This document shows positions 1 through 8,380 of a stretch of DNA of 14,201 nt, one piece after another (the first letter of the stretch is position 1; each line of letters begins with the position of its first letter). Origin of the DNA: Candidatus Aenigmatarchaeota archaeon (GTDB taxonomy: Archaea; Aenigmatarchaeota; Aenigmatarchaeia; GW2011-AR5); contig JACPJX010000039.1 of NCBI GenBank assembly GCA_016187365.1, positions 1,625-15,825 on the forward strand, written 5' to 3'. Below the pieces are notes generated by a model. The model was not told the DNA's origin. It did not search any database and saw only the letters and a list, made by a program, of their open reading frames with translations. Both the position numbers and the translations under genes were made by a program.

Positions 1-820
1 AGAAATTGCCTAAACTCTTCGACATCTTCCTGCCGTCAACTAGCAGGTGCTCGCAGTGGAGCCACGTATTGACGAATTTCCTGCCTGTGGAGGCTTCGCT
101 CTGCGCTATCTCGTTCTCGTGGTGCGGGAACATCAGGTCGATGCCGCCCCCGTGAATGTCTATGGCATCAAGGTACTTCATGGACATGGCGCTGCATTCT
201 ATGTGCCATCCCGGCCTGCCGCGCCCCAGCTCGGTGTCCCAGTAGACGTCTCCGTCCTCCTCGTCCCACGCCTTCCACAAGGCAAAATCTTTCGCGTCTT
301 CCTTTTCATACTTGTCCTGCTTCACCCTCGCGCCGGATTTCAGCCCCGATATGTCAAGGTGCGAGAGCTTCCCGTAATTTTTGAACTTCGTGATGTCATA
401 GTAAATTGAGCCGTCCTCGCTCCTGTAGGCGACGCCCTTGGCCAGCAGCGTCTTTATTATTTTCACCATCTCGTCGATATGCTCCGTCGCCCTGGGATGA
501 TGGGCGGCACGCTTTATCCGCAGCGCATCCATGTCCTCGAAGAAATAGCCCTCATATTTTTTCGTGAATTCCCCGTGCGAAACGCCTTCCTTTACCGAGC
601 CTTTTATCGTGTCGTCATTAACGTCGGTTATGTTCATCACGAGCATGACTTCATACCCTTTGTATTCGAGGTATCTTCTCAGGAGATCCGACACCAGATA
701 TGCCCTGAAGTTCCCTATGTGCGCGAAATCGTACGTCGTCGGCCCGCAGAAGTACATCTTCACGGCGCCGCCCACCTTCAGTTCTTCCTTCTTTCTCGTG
801 AAGGTGTTGAAAAGCCTCAT
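1..820 (-). CDS. cysS: Cysteinyl-tRNA synthetase, 3' end beyond the left edge
   Basis: This class I aminoacyl-tRNA synthetase charges tRNA-Cys with cysteine in the cytosol. The first 273 codons are present. The N-terminus reads [14 protein letters not shown], followed by [14 protein letters not shown], where Cys25 is the first zinc ligand and HIGN (34-37) is the ATP-binding HIGH motif. A second zinc-ligand candidate, Cys209, lies in WHIECSAM, followed by [14 protein letters not shown], which supplies the family's His ligands. KMSKS is at 265-269, just before the window edge. The missing part should be the anticodon-binding C-terminus. ATG at 820 is chosen because it gives the family N-terminus and lies 25 nt from a TATA-like box, suggesting a leaderless transcript. 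A cognate tRNA-Cys gene lies further along the window. No lesion is visible. Confidence 0.97.
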   Translation of the reverse strand, partial: MRLFNTFTRKKEELKVGGAVKMYFCGPTTYDFAHIGNFRAYLVSDLLRRYLEYKGYEVMLVMNITDVNDDTIKGSVKEGVSHGEFTKKYEGYFFEDMDALRIKRAAHHPRATEHIDEMVKIIKTLLAKGVAYRSEDGSIYYDITKFKNYGKLSHLDISGLKSGARVKQDKYEKEDAKDFALWKAWDEEDGDVYWDTELGRGRPGWHIECSAMSMKYLDAIDIHGGGIDLMFPHHENEIAQSEASTGRKFVNTWLHCEHLLVDGRKMSKSLGNF

Positions 821-841
821 CAATAATCATTGAAGTAAAGG

Positions 842-849
842 AATAAAAA
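842..849 (-). promoter_or_regulatory. TATA-like box for cysS
   Basis: The minus strand reads TTTTTATT, centred about 25 nt upstream of the cysS ATG. That is the archaeal TATA-to-start distance and predicts an almost leaderless mRNA. A second AT-rich TATA-like stretch (about 968-992) is too far away to be the main promoter. Confidence 0.5.
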
Positions 850-896
850 GAATATTCACAACAATCAGTCAAACTAAACGCATTTGAACATTTTGC

Positions 897-902
897 AAAA
901 AA
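897..902 (-). terminator. Possible oligo-T terminator of the 511-aa surface gene
   Basis: A run of six T residues on the minus strand (context TTCTTTTTTGC) lies about 160 nt past the stop codon of the 511-aa gene and before the cysS promoter. Archaeal RNA polymerase can terminate at such runs. No stable hairpin is evident. The rest of the gene-free stretch 821-1064 is AT-rich and shows nothing else I recognise. Confidence 0.3.
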
Positions 903-1064
903 GAATTCAGCCCATCCTTATCTTAATCCATTTTCTTTTTGACATGACCACACCACACATCCCTTGAGTATATTTATTTAAGCCGTATTTATAGAGACAT
1001 TTTTCAGTTTTTGGTGCCAGACTTTCAGCACATCGCATTTCGCAGTTTTTTGTGCAAATCCGTC

Positions 1065-2600
1065 CTACTTCTTTCTCGCTACATAATAGCCGGACTGCCT
1101 GCCTGACCTGCTACTCTTCTTCCTCATCATGACCAATCCGGCAGCTATGATTACGATGAGTATGACAACTCCTATGAGCAGACTGGTGTCAACCGCCCCG
1201 AGAGGCGTCTGGGTTGTCGCTGCCGGCTGCTCCGGCGTCCCTCCGGACGGGCCGCCCTCTGTCGTCTGCTGGCCTTCGCCGCCCGTCGCCGCCGCGGCGC
1301 CCTTCTCCTCCCCGCTTATCGCGAAGACGGAAAATCCGGGCGTGGCTGCGCTGTATGAAACTTTCGTCGAGCTTTCAGCCGTCTTGCTCGTTATAAGTTT
1401 TGTCCACTTGTCGGAACTGTACCTGTTGAGCACAACCTTTGCTGGATCAATATTATTGGCGTCAAGCCATGACTTATCGATGTCGAACTGTATGGTTGCC
1501 GCCGCGATTTCAGGCTCGGCGATATTATGGGATATTTCTATGTATTTGTAGACCTTTACAGAAGGCTCTGCCGATACAGGCGCGCTTATCGATGCCGGCG
1601 CGGAATCAAGTTTCGCGACCGTTATCTGGGCGCTTGTAAGCGCCTTCGCTGCCGTGAAAAGTATTTTTGTCAGTCCGGTGTCAACATCGCTTGGGACCTC
1701 GACAACTGCCTCCTTGTCCTTTGCTATCGCCGAGAACGTTGCCTTTATTGTGTTTGGAGCCGCCTGCTTGGCGACTATCGCCTTCACCTGCGTACTTGTG
1801 GAGCCTCCCCCGCCCCCGCCCGAGCTGGTGCTTGTCGATGAAGAAGAACTGCCGGTGGCGCATGAGGAATTGCCTGTAACGGTCATGGTTGTCGCGCTCG
1901 CCTTGTCTCCAAGGTCAAATGTTACTGTTTTTGTGCTGGTAAAGCATGAATTATGCTTTAATACCCAGCTTAATGTCTGCGTCGTTCCTGCAATGATCGT
2001 TATTCCGGTGCTCGACTCGTCATCGCCTGAATTCCTTATGATGCCTCCGGATGTGTTCAGCGAATAAGAGGTTGTTATATTGCTTGACTGCGAATTCTGG
2101 ATATCAATGCTGAGGTTGAATATCTGCGTCAGGTTAGCCTGAGCCGTTGAAGGCCTTGCCGTCACCGTCATCGATGTGGGGTCTATGAACTCAACGGTCG
2201 CGTCCGAGGATGATCTTGAGCCTCCGGACCATGTAGCTGTGACACGATAAGTGTAAACGCCGCAGTTGCCCACTGTGAACGTGAAGCTTTTTGTCGTCCC
2301 GCTCGTGCTGACCGTCGTAGTATATGTGTAAGGCGAGCCGGGGTCGGATACCGACAAATCGCTTGAGCCGGTGCAACTTCCTGAGCCGTTGCCACTCACT
2401 TTAACAAGCTGAAGCTGTGTGTTTGAGACATCACCGCCTGACGCTGTGGCAGTTGTAGTGACAACAACGCTTGTTCCGGTTGTGGCCGTTGTAACCGAGC
2501 TCGTTGTCGTAACGCTTGACACCGAACTGCTCTGCGCCATTGCTATAGAAGATAAAAACAGGGCAAATACGATTCCAACCAAGAATATATTTTTGTTCAT
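1065..2600 (-). CDS. Membrane-anchored surface protein with PGF-pre-PGF domain
   Basis: This is a 511-aa secreted, C-terminally anchored protein. Residues 1-22 form a signal peptide ending in SSIAMAQ. Residues about 25-245 are Ser/Thr-rich, beta-sandwich-like, with several Cys that could pair (CTGSS, GNCGVY, NSCFTS, SSCATG). A low-complexity Ser/Thr/Gly linker follows (around SGGGGGGSTST). Residues about 268-430 match the archaeal PGF-pre-PGF domain: VEVPSDVDTG, KVYKYIEI, FDIDKSWLDANNIDP, VVLNRYSSDKW and TPGFSVFAI. A Pro/Gly/Thr linker leads to a transmembrane helix (about 473-493) and a basic Arg/Lys tail. The upstream neighbour on the same strand is a much larger secreted protein, so the two may share the cell envelope. 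Function beyond surface structure is not known. ATG 2600 follows a weak AGGAT Shine-Dalgarno-like sequence. Confidence 0.85.
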   Translation of the reverse strand: MNKNIFLVGIVFALFLSSIAMAQSSSVSSVTTTSSVTTATTGTSVVVTTTATASGGDVSNTQLQLVKVSGNGSGSCTGSSDLSVSDPGSPYTYTTTVSTSGTTKSFTFTVGNCGVYTYRVTATWSGGSRSSSDATVEFIDPTSMTVTARPSTAQANLTQIFNLSIDIQNSQSSNITTSYSLNTSGGIIRNSGDDESSTGITIIAGTTQTLSWVLKHNSCFTSTKTVTFDLGDKASATTMTVTGNSSCATGSSSSSTSTSSGGGGGGSTSTQVKAIVAKQAAPNTIKATFSAIAKDKEAVVEVPSDVDTGLTKILFTAAKALTSAQITVAKLDSAPASISAPVSAEPSVKVYKYIEISHNIAEPEIAAATIQFDIDKSWLDANNIDPAKVVLNRYSSDKWTKLITSKTAESSTKVSYSAATPGFSVFAISGEEKGAAAATGGEGQQTTEGGPSGGTPEQPAATTQTPLGAVDTSLLIGVVILIVIIAAGLVMMRKKSSRSGRQSGYYVARKK

Positions 2601-2662
2601 CTTATCCTAACTCCGCATATTTTATTTCATCTTATTTTGTCATCCACTCTTGTTCATCTTAT
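2593..2662 (-). repeat. Three short direct repeats around the start of the 511-aa gene
   Basis: The minus-strand sequence ATAAGATGAACAA overlaps the start codon (2593-2605) and recurs exactly at 2650-2662. A shorter copy, ATAAGATGAAA, lies at 2625-2635. Spacing is 27-30 nt. Copies could be remnants of leader duplication or a regulatory repeat. The remainder of 2601-2746 is AT-rich with no gene. Confidence 0.45.
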
Positions 2663-2746
2663 TCATGGTCCGATAGTTTATTCCCATTTCCTCAGTTCTG
2701 CATTTCTTGATTTCTTTATTATATTTTTAGTTTTTTCTTTATTTAA

Positions 2747-5700
2747 TTAAGCCGCCTCGCTGTCATCACTATAAGTTGAGCATTCCGGATCAGAGGAAGC
2801 CCCGCCTCCCCAGCTGAGGTAATCTATCTTCCCGTCGGCATCGTCGTCAATGCCGTTTGAGCACTGCGAATTTCTCCATACGTAATCGGCATACGTGTCT
2901 TCCTCGTTGCCGCTTGCATCCTTCACCTTGGCTTTTATGCTGTATGAAGTGTAAGCAGACCAGCCTGAAGGATGCCTTATATCCAGCGCCACACAGCCCT
3001 TAGGCCCTACGGTCGCGTTTGCAACAGGCAGCGAGTTTCCTGACACAGGCCCGAACAGGTATGGCGTCCTGTTTATAGGGTCATACCATTCCAGAGCTGT
3101 TGTAGTTGCTGAGCCGCCGAAACCGCTCCCGCTTCCCCATGATTCAGCGTACAGGTATACCGTTGCACCCAAAACCGGCTTCTGCGGCTTTGTGAATGTC
3201 TGGGCGCAGACCCTTATCGTAATATTCTGTGACGCATTAATCATTGGATAATTTACCTGGCTGCTGCTGTCCTCGTAAAATGCGAGCGTGAGATTTTCGC
3301 CATCCGTGTTGCGTGCTGCCCCGATGGACACTGATTTGCTGTCAACCGTATTTGAAAATGTCGTGGATATGTCCGCAGTTGTGAATGAGGGGCCCGCACT
3401 GTTTCCTATAGCACTTGCGTTAGGGCCGTAATTTGCGAGCGAAAAGTTATATAGTATCGTATAATTCTTCAGGGAAGTATCCTGCACCAGCTGTCCTCCG
3501 ACAGCCTCGTTCCAAGTAGTGTTATAAACGCTGTTTCCTGCAGCTCCTATATTCAGCCCATAAATTGTAGTCGGGTTGTCAGCGCCTGTTATTTTTCTTA
3601 ACAATATCGGTATGGCCGCATAACTGCCGTTGACTTTAGGAATCTTGCTTCCCCACGCATCGAATGACCTTATCTGCACCTGCGTTCCGATATCGCCACT
3701 TGCGGAGCCGCCGCCGTGTCCGCCAAAGCCTTCACTCTTGAATGAAGCTGTGTCTTCCTGGCCCGAGCTTTCATTGACCCTCCAGAACACCATGAAGCTG
3801 CCTGTCGGGCCGTTGATGTTGACAGGCACAAAAGCAAGCCCGTTTGATGCCGTTACAGTGCCTGTTGAATTGTACTCATCTGCTGTGAGTTTCTTTGAAA
3901 ATCCAAAGCCCCCGGTCGCGGAGCCGCCGCTGCCTGAGGCATCATTCTGCTTTATGATGCCGTTGACGCTGACTGTGGCTGCTGAAACAGCAGGCCCTGA
4001 GGAACTGCTCCTCTTAATTATGTAAGGCACAGTGAAGTTCACACCTTTCTCGTACTGGCCTCCCCACGAGCCTATGTTGCTTGGCACGAATGACGCGTTT
4101 ATCCATTTTATATAGCCGCAGTCAAGCAGCTGCCACAGGTATAAGTCTGTGGTGACATTTCTTGAAGCGTTGTGCACGACTCCCCAGTATGTCACGTTGC
4201 GCAACCCGTCTATCCTTATTATCCTCAGGTTTCCGAACCCGTCGGACATGTTTACGAGCACGGTATCATAGACGCCTGCAGTAGTATTGTCAAGGACGAG
4301 CACCTTTGCTGTCCTGTTGTAGGAAATCGCGCTGGAGCCCTGCGACCACCTTGTCACGTTTATCTCATTCCTTATGCAGACCCTGTCTGATTTCGACCTT
4401 AGATTATACGTGTAATTGACGGCAGTCAGGTTCCATCCCTTGTTGAAAATGGTCGTGTTGTCAACAAATTGCCCAGGCGTGGTATTTCCTCCTGTGCCCA
4501 AGGTGATATTAGAATAATTGCCCCATATCAGGAAATTATTCTCAAATGTCATGCCTTCCTCCTGGCCTATTACAACGCTGTACTTGACGATGCTGAACCA
4601 TACGTCTGTGGTGACTTTCTCGCCTGAATTATTGTTCGCAGAACTATTGACCTCTATCTGCAGCGTCTGGAATCCCTTCTTCAGGGCTGCAGGGATCGTT
4701 ACATTAACCCTCCAGAGCTCGGCTCCCCATCTTGGGTATGCCCTATCTTGCGTGCCGTTCCAGTCGTCTGTTATCAGCGTGGCATTGTTGATTGTGACAG
4801 GCTTCAGCTTGCCTTCCCACGGAAGGCCTACCTTTGCAGTGAATCCTATCAGGCTCTGGGTTCCTACCAAGAGCTGGCCTTTTGTCGTGTTGGCATTGTC
4901 GCTGTTGTTCACCTTGCTGACATTTGTTGATGCACGTATCCAGAGTACGATATCATCGCCTGCGCTGAATGTCGAGCCGAAGCCGCCGAAGCCCCCGCCT
5001 GTGCCGTTTGTCAGGCATGTAGCGCCTGCGCCGCATGCGCCGCCTGTTGTAGGCCTTTCTGTGTTTTCCACATAAGCGTCAAATGCGGCAACCTGGAAAC
5101 CTGTTTCTGTAGTATCAGTGCCTGTGCCTTCGCTGGCATTTGGCGTGAATCTCCATGTGATAGATATGAACCCGCTCGGATAAGTTGCCCTTGAAAACAG
5201 GCTTGGTGTCACGACAAGGCTCATGACCTGGTTTGACACATTGGCGCTCAGGTTGGCGCTTGAATTCAGCGTAAGTATCTGCATGCCTGTGCCTGGATTA
5301 AAATTGAAGGCGCGTATCATCGTCATCGTGCCGTTTTTCATCGTCGCACTGTCATTCAGCCTTCTTATGGCATTTGTTGAATCCACTGTGAAATTAATCG
5401 AGCCCCTTGAATCCACCCTCCATACATTGCTGCCTGATGAATCCTTGCCCTGAACGAAAAATGAATACTGCCTGCACATGAAGCCCGCAGGCACCTGGTC
5501 AGCTTTTCCCTGGTATGAAACGTTGACAAGCATGAAATAGAACCCTGACAGGCTTTCGCATCCGGCTTTCGTCCTGTTGAACGTTACAGGAATTGCTATC
5601 TGCCCGGTTGAATCAGATGAATTGGTTGCCATGCTCAGGCATGATGAAATATCCTTTCCGGTGAGCTCTTCCCTTGCCTGAAGTATGTTGCTGAAGCTTA

Positions 5701-7600
5701 CAGGGTCGCTTGGGGCGCTGTTTGTCTTGAGTTCTGTCACGCTGCCGGAGAATTTTTCTGTCCCTTCGCTGCACGAGGAGAAGCCGCCGAAGCCTCCTGA
5801 CGGCCCGCTGAATGCCGCATCAGTCTTGCCCTGTGAGGAAAGGAATCCCATGATGTATTTCGCGATATAAAAGCCTCTTCCGTTTACGGTTGTGTTGGCC
5901 TCGGTCGTATGGATTATCGCCTGCATCTCAATGAGATACGGCCCTGTCTTGTTGACAGGCAGCGTAACTGTCACTGAAGGATTTTTTGTGCTTGAGCCTG
6001 CTGTTATATTGGTCGTATTGAACGAATCAGCACGCCCTGACGCCCCTTCTTTTATGTCCGAAGCTCCGGCATTGAATTCAAGGGGAATTACTTTTGTCAC
6101 TGTTATATTGGTTATGTTTATGCCTGCAATCTCAGTGTTGTTTGACAGGTCATAGGCGCCCAGGTCGAATGTTGAGTTTTCGCCCGGATAAAGCATTGTC
6201 ATGAAATCAAATGAGCCGCCCAAAGATGAAACGGCAGTCGGCTTCAGCACGAACCTGTTTACTGAGAAATATCCCGCTGCATTCGTGTAAGGGCTTCCAG
6301 TGCCAACAGAAGCATTTGCAGTGATTTTATAGTTGCCATTTTCTGATGGTGCTGAAAATTGCACCCTGCAGACGCTCTGGCTGTAATAAGTGCCTGATGA
6401 GTCATTTGTTATGGACCCTGATATTGAATACGGCGTCCCGTTTGAATAAAATACCTGAAGCGTGTCCGCGATTTTCGTGCAGTTTACCGTGCCTGCAGCA
6501 GGCGACGCCCTTGTTGAGCCGCTGAATATGGAGGAATCCGTCAGGTTCGTGGTTATTATATTCAGCCCGACAGTGCCGCCAGGGACGAAAGCCGATGAAT
6601 CGCCCCATTCCCTGAAGAATTCCTTCTGCGTGTCAAAAATTGACTTTATTTTCTGCGAATTCATGAGGGATGAAGATTCCAGGCTTGTTGTGCCGGCAAC
6701 TGCCGTGCCTTTTATCGTGTACTGGCCTGTCTGGGTGTCATTAAGGGTGTAATCCCCCTTGTACTGCCCGAAGACAGACGTGTCGTTGGTAAGCGTTACT
6801 GTCGTGATGGTACCGTCCGGCCTTGTGACCTTCACCGTGACATTGATGGCATTTCCTATCGGGTTGCCGTCTGTGTCCCTGATTTTCGCGACTATCGTGG
6901 TTGAATTTCCGGGCGTGTAGTCGAATTTAGTCTCATTCAGGCTCGTCTGGGTGCCCAATGCCATGACATAGCCGGATTTTATGACTATGATGGAAATTAT
7001 GTTCCCCCTGTCCACGGATATGACATAGCTGCCGTCAACTCCCGAAGGGATGGTGATATTATATTCAAGGAATCCCGAATGGTTATTAGCCGGCGTCATG
7101 TTTGCAATCGTCCATGCGGTCTGCCTTTTTCCGTTGGCCGAATAAACCTCGACAACAGGCGTATAATTTACCAGGAGAGCGTTGCTGCTGCTTCTCATGG
7201 TTATATTAATCCTGAACGAGCTGGCCGCGGCAAAGGGGGGCTTCTTGTCAGTGAACGATATGGAAGAAAATTGCTGCGAGATGTTCGTGACGTATATGGT
7301 TATTACCTTTGTTGACGAGTCGTTGCCGCTCAGGACGGTGATATTATACTCGCCTGTGACAACAGGCGCCGTGACATTGACCTCAAAATACCCGCCTGCC
7401 GAGGAAAATGAATTATTCGCGTTGTTGCCCGTTATGTTGACGCTGACATTGTACTGCACGCTGCCGCTGGTATTGCCCTTGACGTAGAATGGCTGGCCCG
7501 CAATGACCGTCGCGTCCGAGTAAACCTGATAAGCGGCAAAGCCGGCAGTTGCGAACAAAAACAGGAATGATATGAATAACATTACCGCGAAATTACGCAT
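2747..7600 (-). CDS. Giant secreted Ig-like surface (S-layer-like) protein, 1617 aa
   Basis: The N-terminus (MRNFAVMLFISFLFLFATAG, then FAAYQ) is a signal peptide, so the product is exported. The body is a chain of beta-rich modules resembling bacterial/archaeal Ig-like repeats, for example around residues 25-105, 110-205 and 210-310 (FDYTPGNSTTIVAKIRDTDG). I count roughly 75 N-X-S/T sequons, which suggests heavy N-glycosylation as in archaeal S-layer proteins. Short Gly/Phe inserts (GGFGGF and relatives) recur near residues 603, 870, 1232, 1295 and 1491. The C-terminus has CSNGIDDDADGKIDY followed by DPECSTYSDDSE, a Ca2+-loop-like DxDxDG motif between two Cys. No C-terminal membrane helix is visible, so anchoring is probably through partners or another mechanism. 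The start is ATG 7600, preceded by GGAGTGG and a TATA box. A main envelope protein is the most likely role, but this is inference. Confidence 0.85.
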   Translation of the reverse strand: MRNFAVMLFISFLFLFATAGFAAYQVYSDATVIAGQPFYVKGNTSGSVQYNVSVNITGNNANNSFSSAGGYFEVNVTAPVVTGEYNITVLSGNDSSTKVITIYVTNISQQFSSISFTDKKPPFAAASSFRINITMRSSSNALLVNYTPVVEVYSANGKRQTAWTIANMTPANNHSGFLEYNITIPSGVDGSYVISVDRGNIISIIVIKSGYVMALGTQTSLNETKFDYTPGNSTTIVAKIRDTDGNPIGNAINVTVKVTRPDGTITTVTLTNDTSVFGQYKGDYTLNDTQTGQYTIKGTAVAGTTSLESSSLMNSQKIKSIFDTQKEFFREWGDSSAFVPGGTVGLNIITTNLTDSSIFSGSTRASPAAGTVNCTKIADTLQVFYSNGTPYSISGSITNDSSGTYYSQSVCRVQFSAPSENGNYKITANASVGTGSPYTNAAGYFSVNRFVLKPTAVSSLGGSFDFMTMLYPGENSTFDLGAYDLSNNTEIAGINITNITVTKVIPLEFNAGASDIKEGASGRADSFNTTNITAGSSTKNPSVTVTLPVNKTGPYLIEMQAIIHTTEANTTVNGRGFYIAKYIMGFLSSQGKTDAAFSGPSGGFGGFSSCSEGTEKFSGSVTELKTNSAPSDPVSFSNILQAREELTGKDISSCLSMATNSSDSTGQIAIPVTFNRTKAGCESLSGFYFMLVNVSYQGKADQVPAGFMCRQYSFFVQGKDSSGSNVWRVDSRGSINFTVDSTNAIRRLNDSATMKNGTMTMIRAFNFNPGTGMQILTLNSSANLSANVSNQVMSLVVTPSLFSRATYPSGFISITWRFTPNASEGTGTDTTETGFQVAAFDAYVENTERPTTGGACGAGATCLTNGTGGGFGGFGSTFSAGDDIVLWIRASTNVSKVNNSDNANTTKGQLLVGTQSLIGFTAKVGLPWEGKLKPVTINNATLITDDWNGTQDRAYPRWGAELWRVNVTIPAALKKGFQTLQIEVNSSANNNSGEKVTTDVWFSIVKYSVVIGQEEGMTFENNFLIWGNYSNITLGTGGNTTPGQFVDNTTIFNKGWNLTAVNYTYNLRSKSDRVCIRNEINVTRWSQGSSAISYNRTAKVLVLDNTTAGVYDTVLVNMSDGFGNLRIIRIDGLRNVTYWGVVHNASRNVTTDLYLWQLLDCGYIKWINASFVPSNIGSWGGQYEKGVNFTVPYIIKRSSSSGPAVSAATVSVNGIIKQNDASGSGGSATGGFGFSKKLTADEYNSTGTVTASNGLAFVPVNINGPTGSFMVFWRVNESSGQEDTASFKSEGFGGHGGGSASGDIGTQVQIRSFDAWGSKIPKVNGSYAAIPILLRKITGADNPTTIYGLNIGAAGNSVYNTTWNEAVGGQLVQDTSLKNYTILYNFSLANYGPNASAIGNSAGPSFTTADISTTFSNTVDSKSVSIGAARNTDGENLTLAFYEDSSSQVNYPMINASQNITIRVCAQTFTKPQKPVLGATVYLYAESWGSGSGFGGSATTTALEWYDPINRTPYLFGPVSGNSLPVANATVGPKGCVALDIRHPSGWSAYTSYSIKAKVKDASGNEEDTYADYVWRNSQCSNGIDDDADGKIDYLSWGGGASSDPECSTYSDDSEAA

Positions 7601-7637
7601 CGAACCACTCCGATAGAATAAACATGGATTGAGGTGA

Positions 7638-7645
7638 TATATAAA
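7638..7645 (-). promoter_or_regulatory. TATA box in the rpiB / surface-gene divergent gap
   Basis: The minus strand reads AAAAACTTTATATA, a good BRE plus TATA element about 40 nt upstream of the surface-protein ATG. It leaves a short leader that includes GGAGTGG (7605-7611). Read on the plus strand the same bases are TATATAAA, about 50 nt upstream of the rpiB ATG, so it may also serve rpiB, with a weaker BRE. Confidence 0.55.
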
Positions 7646-7692
7646 GTTTTTATTGAAAAAAAATCACCGGAAAAGCTCTGGTGAACTCCGTT

Positions 7693-8145
7693 ATGATAAT
7701 ATACCTTGCCTCTGACCACGCAGGCTACAGCCTCAAAGAGGCCGTGAAGAAATTTCTGGAGGAAAAAAACTTCAGGTGCGTCGATGTCGGCCCCCATTCA
7801 TACGACGGGAACGACGATTACCCGGATTTCATAATTCCGGCGGCTGAAAAGGCGTCCGGGCATCCTGATAACAGGGCAGTGATTTTCGGCGGCTCGGGGC
7901 AGGGCGAGGCGATCGCGGCGAACAAGGTGAAAGGCGTGCGCGCCGCGGTCTTTTACGGCGGTCCTGAAGAAATAATTTCCCTCTCGCGGACGCACAACGA
8001 CGCGAACGTGCTGTCCATAGGCGCCCGTTTCGTCAGCGAAGAGAGCGCAATAAAGGCCGTTGAATTGTGGCTCCGGACGCCGTTCCCCGGCGAAGAGCGT
8101 CACGGGAGAAGGATAGGAAAGATAAAAGAATTTGAGGATCGCTAG
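7693..8145 (+). CDS. rpiB: Ribose 5-phosphate isomerase B
   Basis: This enzyme interconverts ribose 5-phosphate and ribulose 5-phosphate in the pentose phosphate pathway (cytosol, 150 aa, usual family length). MIIYLASDHAGYSLK at the N-terminus is the RpiB/LacAB signature with Asp8 and His9. GGSGQGEAIAANKVKGVRAA (66-85) is the phosphate/anion-hole loop. THNDANVLSIGAR (100-112) carries the conserved His101 and Asn102. Position 72 is Glu, not the Cys used as base in Escherichia coli RpiB, placing it in the GGSGxGE class typified by the Mycobacterium enzyme. ATG 7693 is preferred over the in-frame GTG at 7681 because GGTGA (7680-7684) sits 8 nt upstream as a Shine-Dalgarno. The stop overlaps the convergent UPF0235 stop. 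RpiB is less common in archaea than RpiA, so transfer is possible. Confidence 0.93.
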   Translation: MIIYLASDHAGYSLKEAVKKFLEEKNFRCVDVGPHSYDGNDDYPDFIIPAAEKASGHPDNRAVIFGGSGQGEAIAANKVKGVRAAVFYGGPEEIISLSRTHNDANVLSIGARFVSEESAIKAVELWLRTPFPGEERHGRRIGKIKEFEDR

Positions 8146-8283
8146 TCTTCTATCATGACGGTTTTTTCCCTTGACTTCAATCCCTTCAGTATCCGTATTT
8201 TTCCTTTGGAAACGCCGAAATGTTCCGAAAGAGCTTCAAGGAGCATTTTGTTTGCTGCGTTGCCGGCGGGCTTCGCCTTCAGG

Positions 8284-8332
8284 TATAGTTCTCCAAGGAA
8301 ACATTTAGGTATTAGTTTCCTTGGGAACTATA
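8284..8332. repeat. Inverted repeat / hairpin 1 of the insert
   Basis: Left arm TATAGTTCTCCAAGGAAAC (8284-8302) pairs with right arm GTTTCCTTGGGAACTATA (8315-8332), giving 18 bp with a single bulged base and a 12-nt loop. On the minus strand the bulged arm reads GGAGAACTATA, so the extra base creates a GGAG just upstream of the resumption codon TAC. Confidence 0.85.
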
Positions 8333-8380
8333 TGTGAAACAAGTTATAATATGTCCGGATTATTTACTTGTTTCACTATA
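8286..8380. mobile_element. 95-bp double-hairpin insert in the UPF0235 gene (MITE-like)
   Basis: The insert is defined by the reading frame: deleting 95 bp joins GTC directly to TAC CTG AAG, restoring V-Y-L-K of the family consensus. The ends show TA repeated on both sides (aggTA | insert | TA gaccc side), so a 93-bp element plus a 2-bp TA duplication is one reading, as left by IS630/Tc1-mariner-type transposition. Its termini are TAGT...ACTA. It contains no gene. Two back-to-back hairpins occupy almost all of it. Alternatives are a spliced intron or a translational bypass element. No second copy is visible in this window. Confidence 0.5.
8334..8376. repeat. Inverted repeat / hairpin 2 of the insert
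   Basis: GTGAAACAAGT (8334-8344) is perfectly inverted at 8366-8376 (11 bp). Inside it, ATAAT (8346-8350) and ATTAT (8359-8363) can pair and extend the stem, leaving a loop containing TCCGG. On the minus strand the stem begins one base after the TAT codon where the UPF0235 reading frame is interrupted, and the in-frame TAA stop lies in the inner part of the hairpin. Confidence 0.85.

Noticed and set aside
651..872. 73-codon minus-strand frame over the cysS start
   Set aside because: It lies in a different frame from the clear CysRS N-terminus and is low-complexity.
8286..8380. Archaeal BHB intron in the UPF0235 gene
   Set aside because: The best BHB-like fold (AGG/CCT outer, TATA/TATA central) would remove 93 nt and leave an out-of-frame product with a stop. 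It is not excluded experimentally but is not supported by the rule that fits the tRNA-Gly introns.
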